From NCBI GenBank assembly GCA_037439425.1, contig JBBIWA010000071.1, positions 1 through 31,836 of the forward strand: a stretch of 31,836 bases of DNA, given 5' to 3'. Below are positions 28,717 through 31,836 of this stretch, one piece after another. Below the pieces are notes generated by a model. That model ran no database searches. It had not been told where the DNA came from and saw only the letters and a list, made by a program, of their open reading frames with translations. The DNA is from JBBIWA01 sp037439425. GTDB taxonomy: Bacteria > Acidobacteriota > Blastocatellia > RBC074. Position numbers and translations under genes: made by a program. Position 1 is the stretch's first letter. Every line of letters begins with the position of its first letter.

Positions 28717-30690
28717 TCAGCGCCCGCTTGGATTCGAGCCGTAAAACTTCCAGTTAGATGTGTAGTCGCGTGTCAATTTCTGTTTGGTCAAGATTGCGCG
28801 CACCATCTCTATGGGGATGCGATTCTCCTTCAAAATCGCATCGTGGAAAGCGCGGTTGGTCATCTTGCCTGAGCCGACCAGCTCCTTGTGCAGCGCATAA
28901 ATTTGTAGCCCGCCCAGCAGATAGGCCGCCTGATAGAGCGGTCCGTAATTGCCTGCGAAAGAGCGACGCACCTCGGCCGTTGCGTTTTCCGGCTCATGCC
29001 CGACGCGCTTGACCAGCAAGTCAATGCATTCTTGCGGCGTCATCTTCTCCAGGTGAAAGTTGAGCGAAAAGATAATCCGCGCACAGCGGTGGCTGCGCCA
29101 GAAGAGAAACCCGATGCGATCTTCAGGCGTTTGGGGAAAGCCGAGGTCCCAAAGCAGCAGCTCCCAATACAAGGCCCAGCCCTCGCCCCAGAACGGTGTG
29201 CTGAACAATCCCCGATACGGTTTGTAGCGCGCCGTCATGAAAGCTTGCAAGTGATGGCCCGGAATCAACTCGTGGTGCACAGTCGCGCGCGAGAAGTGAG
29301 GATTGTTCCCCCGCATGCTCATCATCTTTTGCTCGTGCGTCATCGTGTTAGTGGGATACGAGACCTGGATCACTTCGCCGCCTAAGAAGAAGGGGTTGAC
29401 CAGTTGGCGCTCCGGCGACATCATCTCCATCCGCCACGACTCGCGCGCCAGTGGCGGCACGGTGACCAAATCGTTCTTCTCGACGAATTCGATCGCTTCG
29501 AGCGCCAGGGCCTTGATGAGCTCGGGCTGTTTGCCCGGCTCGACGTACTTGTTCTTGACGTGTTCGAGTGCTTTGTGCCAATCGTCACCGTAGCCCAACT
29601 CACGCGAGGCCTTCTTCATCTCGTTCTCGCACCACTCAAGTTCCTTGTAGCCGATGGCGATCAGTTCTTCCGGCGTGTAAGGAATCATCTCGGCCTCCAG
29701 CTCGACCATCAGCGCTTCGCGTCCGATCGGATCGCCAATGATGTCGCTGGAATCGCCGGCTCTGGCAGTGATTACACCGCCTCCGCCCAAGCCCCCTCGC
29801 TGAAAGCCACCACTGCCTGTGCCAACCGCGCCACCGCGTCCACCACCGCCACCTGCACCCGGTCGCGCTTCGGCCAGTGTCGGAGCAGCTTCTGCCCGCC
29901 TCAATCCGACCACTCTCTCGCTCAAGAAGGCAGCGTAATTGCCTAGCGCCTGATCCACAGCTTTGTAAGGCTCCTCAGCCCACCAGGTGAAGAGCGGATC
30001 GTAGCCGTGGTAATAGTTGAACCAGGCTCGCAGCGTGTTTCTCAAACTGCTGACTATCCCGACTGCGCGGTTGGCGACCGATTTTTTGATTTTGCCTGCC
30101 TCGCTGCGCAGCCCTGTTTCTATCCCGCGGCGTACCGCTTCGATCTGTTTGTGCAGCTCATTGAGCGTAGCGGCAACTCTGGCCGGTTCAATCTTCTCCA
30201 TCCAGCGGCGCGCTTCGGCTAAATCAATGATCGTCTGCGCGAAGGGAATGAGCGGTGCCATCTCAGCCAGAGAGCGCTGTCCGAGCTCCAATTGCTGCAA
30301 TTCGCGATTAAGGTGATTCTTCAGCAGCAGGTAGTCTACTTTGCCATCCTGGCTCATGGCGTCGAAGTTGAGCTTGGTCAGCGCTGTCAGCCAGTCGGAA
30401 TAGAACTGCTTGAAGCGCGCCTGACGCGCGGACGAAATCTCGACAGGGTAGGAGCGGGAAAGGCTACCGCGGTCCGCAACGTAGCGCTCGATCAAGGCGC
30501 GCATCTCGCTAGGCGGCTGCTTGAGCTCCTCCAGGTCTGGTAACTCAGCACCCCCGTGCGGCTGAGACCTGGCTGTAGCGGAAGCTTGCTGCTCTATAGC
30601 AAAAAACGCCTGAGCCGCAGGAGCAAAGCTGCCGCCCAGGACAAGCGCGACCACCAACAGGCCCAGTAATTTGTTTCTGATCATGGCCAT
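28717..30690 (-). CDS. Secreted DUF885-family protein (metallopeptidase-like)
   Basis: The product has 657 residues with a signal peptide (about 1-29). DUF885 proteins are predicted zinc peptidases; the HHELIPGHHLQ motif (about residue 470) is visible and acts as the HExxH-like site. Tyr- and Trp-rich helices follow (GEGWALYWELLLW, then FHLEKMTPQECIDLLVKRVG). A Gly-rich stretch (about 278-306, many Gly with Arg and Gln) interrupts the middle and is not usual for the family. GAAAGG lies nine bases before the ATG at 30690; another ATG is two codons later. The gene stands alone, with no obvious operon partner. Confidence 0.85.
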   Translation of the reverse strand: MAMIRNKLLGLLVVALVLGGSFAPAAQAFFAIEQQASATARSQPHGGAELPDLEELKQPPSEMRALIERYVADRGSLSRSYPVEISSARQARFKQFYSDWLTALTKLNFDAMSQDGKVDYLLLKNHLNRELQQLELGQRSLAEMAPLIPFAQTIIDLAEARRWMEKIEPARVAATLNELHKQIEAVRRGIETGLRSEAGKIKKSVANRAVGIVSSLRNTLRAWFNYYHGYDPLFTWWAEEPYKAVDQALGNYAAFLSERVVGLRRAEAAPTLAEARPGAGGGGGRGGAVGTGSGGFQRGGLGGGGVITARAGDSSDIIGDPIGREALMVELEAEMIPYTPEELIAIGYKELEWCENEMKKASRELGYGDDWHKALEHVKNKYVEPGKQPELIKALALEAIEFVEKNDLVTVPPLARESWRMEMMSPERQLVNPFFLGGEVIQVSYPTNTMTHEQKMMSMRGNNPHFSRATVHHELIPGHHLQAFMTARYKPYRGLFSTPFWGEGWALYWELLLWDLGFPQTPEDRIGFLFWRSHRCARIIFSLNFHLEKMTPQECIDLLVKRVGHEPENATAEVRRSFAGNYGPLYQAAYLLGGLQIYALHKELVGSGKMTNRAFHDAILKENRIPIEMVRAILTKQKLTRDYTSNWKFYGSNPSGR

Positions 30691-30835
30691 TGTCTGCTAC
30701 CTTTCTTGTCCAGCATCCATGCTTGGATTTCGCTTGAGACCGATGCACTTTATTCTGCTACACAGGTCTCAAACGGTCTCAGTAAAGCAGGTAGAATATT
30801 GAGCCTCAGGAGCTCTCCTGAAGCAGGAGATATTT

Positions 30836-30973
30836 CTTGTTGGGATGATGCACAGAAGATGGAAGATAGGACGCCAGAGCAGGGTTGTCAAGGATGATAC
30901 TTCCGGTTTTTCTGATGAACATTTGATAGAGCTGGAAGATAGTATGCCAGAGCGGGGTTGTCAGGGATGATAC
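30836..30973. repeat. C repeat: two 41-bp copies 73 bp apart plus a partial third
   Basis: Copies at 30860-30900 and 30933-30973 agree at 37 of 41 positions (core GCCAGAGC(A/G)GGGTTGTCA). The right half of the unit recurs roughly at 30836-30851. The 32 bp between the full copies are unique. On the minus strand the copies can be read as IIPDNPALAYYLP and IILDNPALASYLP, but in different frames. Confidence 0.8.
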
Positions 30974-30980
30974 CCAAGGC

Positions 30981-31307
30981 CTGGTTGGTGTGGAAATTTT
31001 TCTCAAGTCTGCTCAAGACCCACAGACCTTGGGCAAAACGCTCGAGGAGCTTTGTGCACCGATACCGCTGAAGCTCAAGATGATTTCTAACCGAGGAGCC
31101 AAGGTCTATCCATCCACAGGCGCCATAATGGACTGCATTGATCACCACCGTTGTCGTTTCCTCCTTCGCTCTGACGATACCCTGCTATCCGGCGCTCATA
31201 TTCTGGATCTCATCCAACGGGTAGCATCCAGATACAGGTGGATACACATTGAAAAAACCCAAGAGTTCGACAGCGAGCAAGGATTTACCAAAGCGCAGGG
31301 GGAGGAT
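30981..31307 (+). pseudogene. icd: Displaced 3' fragment of Thermus-type NADP-dependent isocitrate dehydrogenase
   Basis: The frame reads LVGVEIFLKS, KLKMISNRGAKVYPSTG, HHRCRFL, DLIQRVASRYRWIHIEK, and ends in EQGFTKAQGED. This matches the C-terminal domain of the roughly 500-residue Thermus-type isocitrate dehydrogenase, as I remember that sequence, to its very last residues. No catalytic domain lies upstream; homology begins just after the second C-repeat copy. The stop codon is lost in this copy (GAT TGC) and the frame reads on to a TAA at 31383-31385. Two further copies of the gene end downstream keep the TGA. A GTG at 30990 could start a short peptide, but no ribosome site is seen, so this is a relic rather than a gene. 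Confidence 0.8.
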
Positions 31308-31463
31308 TGCTCGAAAGCAAATGCGCTACAGCCGCGATCTCAGGCGCACAAGGATTTACCAAAGCGCAAGGGGAGGATTGAGTAAATCTTGGGTGAGGGA
31401 AGTTCGCCGGTGGCTTGGCATAGACCGGATTTACCAAAGCGCAAGGGGGGGATTGAATAAATC
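31278..31463 (+). repeat. A repeat: three copies of the icd 3' end at 71-75 bp spacing
   Basis: Copies begin at 31278, 31349 and about 31427. The first two share 32 bp with one difference; the second and third share about 37 bp with two differences, ending in TTGA(G/A)TAAATC. Each copy encodes GFTKAQG and the second and third include the TGA stop. GATTTAC and GTAAATC form inverted ends in the second copy. Unique stretches of 39 and about 38 bp separate the copies. Confidence 0.88.
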
Positions 31464-31467
31464 CGCG

Positions 31468-31676
31468 GGTTTCAGTTTCAACCCAGCCGGGACTTCAGGA
31501 GAAATTACGCAGGAACTCGTATGGCGATAGTGCTGCAAGTGTAGGTTTCAGTTTCAACCCAGCCGGGGCTTCAGGAGAAATAGCCCAATAACCCGGTGCT
31601 ACTCTACGTACCGCCGGTCACCCTAGCCGGCTATGTAATGGACTTCAGGAGAAATAGCCCAATAACCCGATGCTAC
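31468..31676. repeat. B repeat: three partly overlapping copies at 74-76 bp spacing
   Basis: The first two copies (31468-31505 and 31544-31581) share 38 bp with one difference. Copies two and three share a different 35-bp window (31568-31602 and 31642-31676) that overlaps the first only by CTTCAGGAGAAAT. The stretch between the first two copies is 38 bp and unique. The first B copy starts about five bases after the last A copy. Confidence 0.85.
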
Positions 31677-31836
31677 GGGCAAAGTCCTTGACCTGCGGCG
31701 CTTTTAGTTTAGTCGGAAAATGTGTGCCACGATTGCGCCGAAGCAGACGTTTGTACTATGCCACGCACGGACATGACCAGCTTCCTCTTCATCGGAGCGC
31801 GCGGTGAAACAGCTAAGGCCGCCGCTTGGGGGCCAG
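31677..31836. other. Right end of window, no supported gene
   Basis: No family or RNA gene is recognised. A plus-strand frame opens with ATG at 31758 (MPRTDMTSFLFIGARGE) and is still open at the window edge, so it could be the start of a gene, but it has no good ribosome site and no identity. Confidence 0.3.

Noticed and set aside
30806..31148. Minus-strand small proteins containing DNPALAYYLP
   Set aside because: The frames lie across the C repeats and antisense to icd-derived DNA; the two copies are out of frame with each other.
31278..31676. A standard CRISPR array
   Set aside because: Copies come from two unrelated sequences, A copies are a gene end, B copies use shifted windows, and no cas genes or leader are visible. 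Only the spacing is CRISPR-like.

Overview
The window looks like chromosomal DNA of a diderm, aerobic heterotroph with about 55-60% G+C, most plausibly an acidobacterium of the Blastocatellia type. This is an inference from gene content: secreted GH2 and DUF885 proteins, LolA-like and DUF1302-type envelope proteins, a TonB-box-type energy-transducer domain protein, an ECF sigma/anti-sigma pair, and a remnant of a Thermus-type isocitrate dehydrogenase. No rRNA or tRNA gene was seen.

Layout. 1-387: tail of an Rpn-type nuclease/transposase-family gene with an in-frame TAG. 552-8012 (+): a secreted two-domain GH2 enzyme, an SDR oxidoreductase, a secreted helical-toroid protein and a secreted M24 peptidase-like protein. 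8082-9177 (+): a good sigma-70 promoter, ribH, nusB. 9228-10824 (-): an unknown Cys-containing protein coupled to an enoyl-CoA hydratase. 11112-16858 (+): a tight four-gene envelope operon (ABC ATPase, FtsX-like permease, LolA-like periplasmic protein, DUF1302-like beta-barrel). 17290-20155 (+): ECF sigma, zinc-finger anti-sigma, and a TonB-C protein. 20189-28313 (-): an eight-gene run (quinone oxidoreductase, a frameshifted protein of unknown function, two haloalkane-dehalogenase-like hydrolases, a phosphatase-like protein, SDR, acyl-CoA dehydrogenase, SDR) that suggests oxidation of lipid-like or xenobiotic compounds. 28717-30690 (-): a secreted DUF885 protein. 30860-31676: a repeat-rich, gene-poor tract around a displaced 3' piece of icd.

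The strongest unexplained signal is in the last kilobase. Three unrelated sequences are each present as imperfect copies with a 71-76 bp period, with 32-46 bp of unique sequence between copies. One of the three is the exact 3' end of icd including its stop codon. Successive duplications in the B family overlap but do not coincide, so this is not one ordinary array. The geometry resembles what off-target insertion of CRISPR-spacer-sized fragments would leave, but no cas gene is present here and that reading is inference.

A second theme is repeats that invade genes without breaking them. Heptamer tandem repeats lie in frame inside the GH2 gene and make up parts of two signal peptides. A small hairpin element sits between two genes with a 20-bp duplication that gives each gene back its own stop codon or start site.
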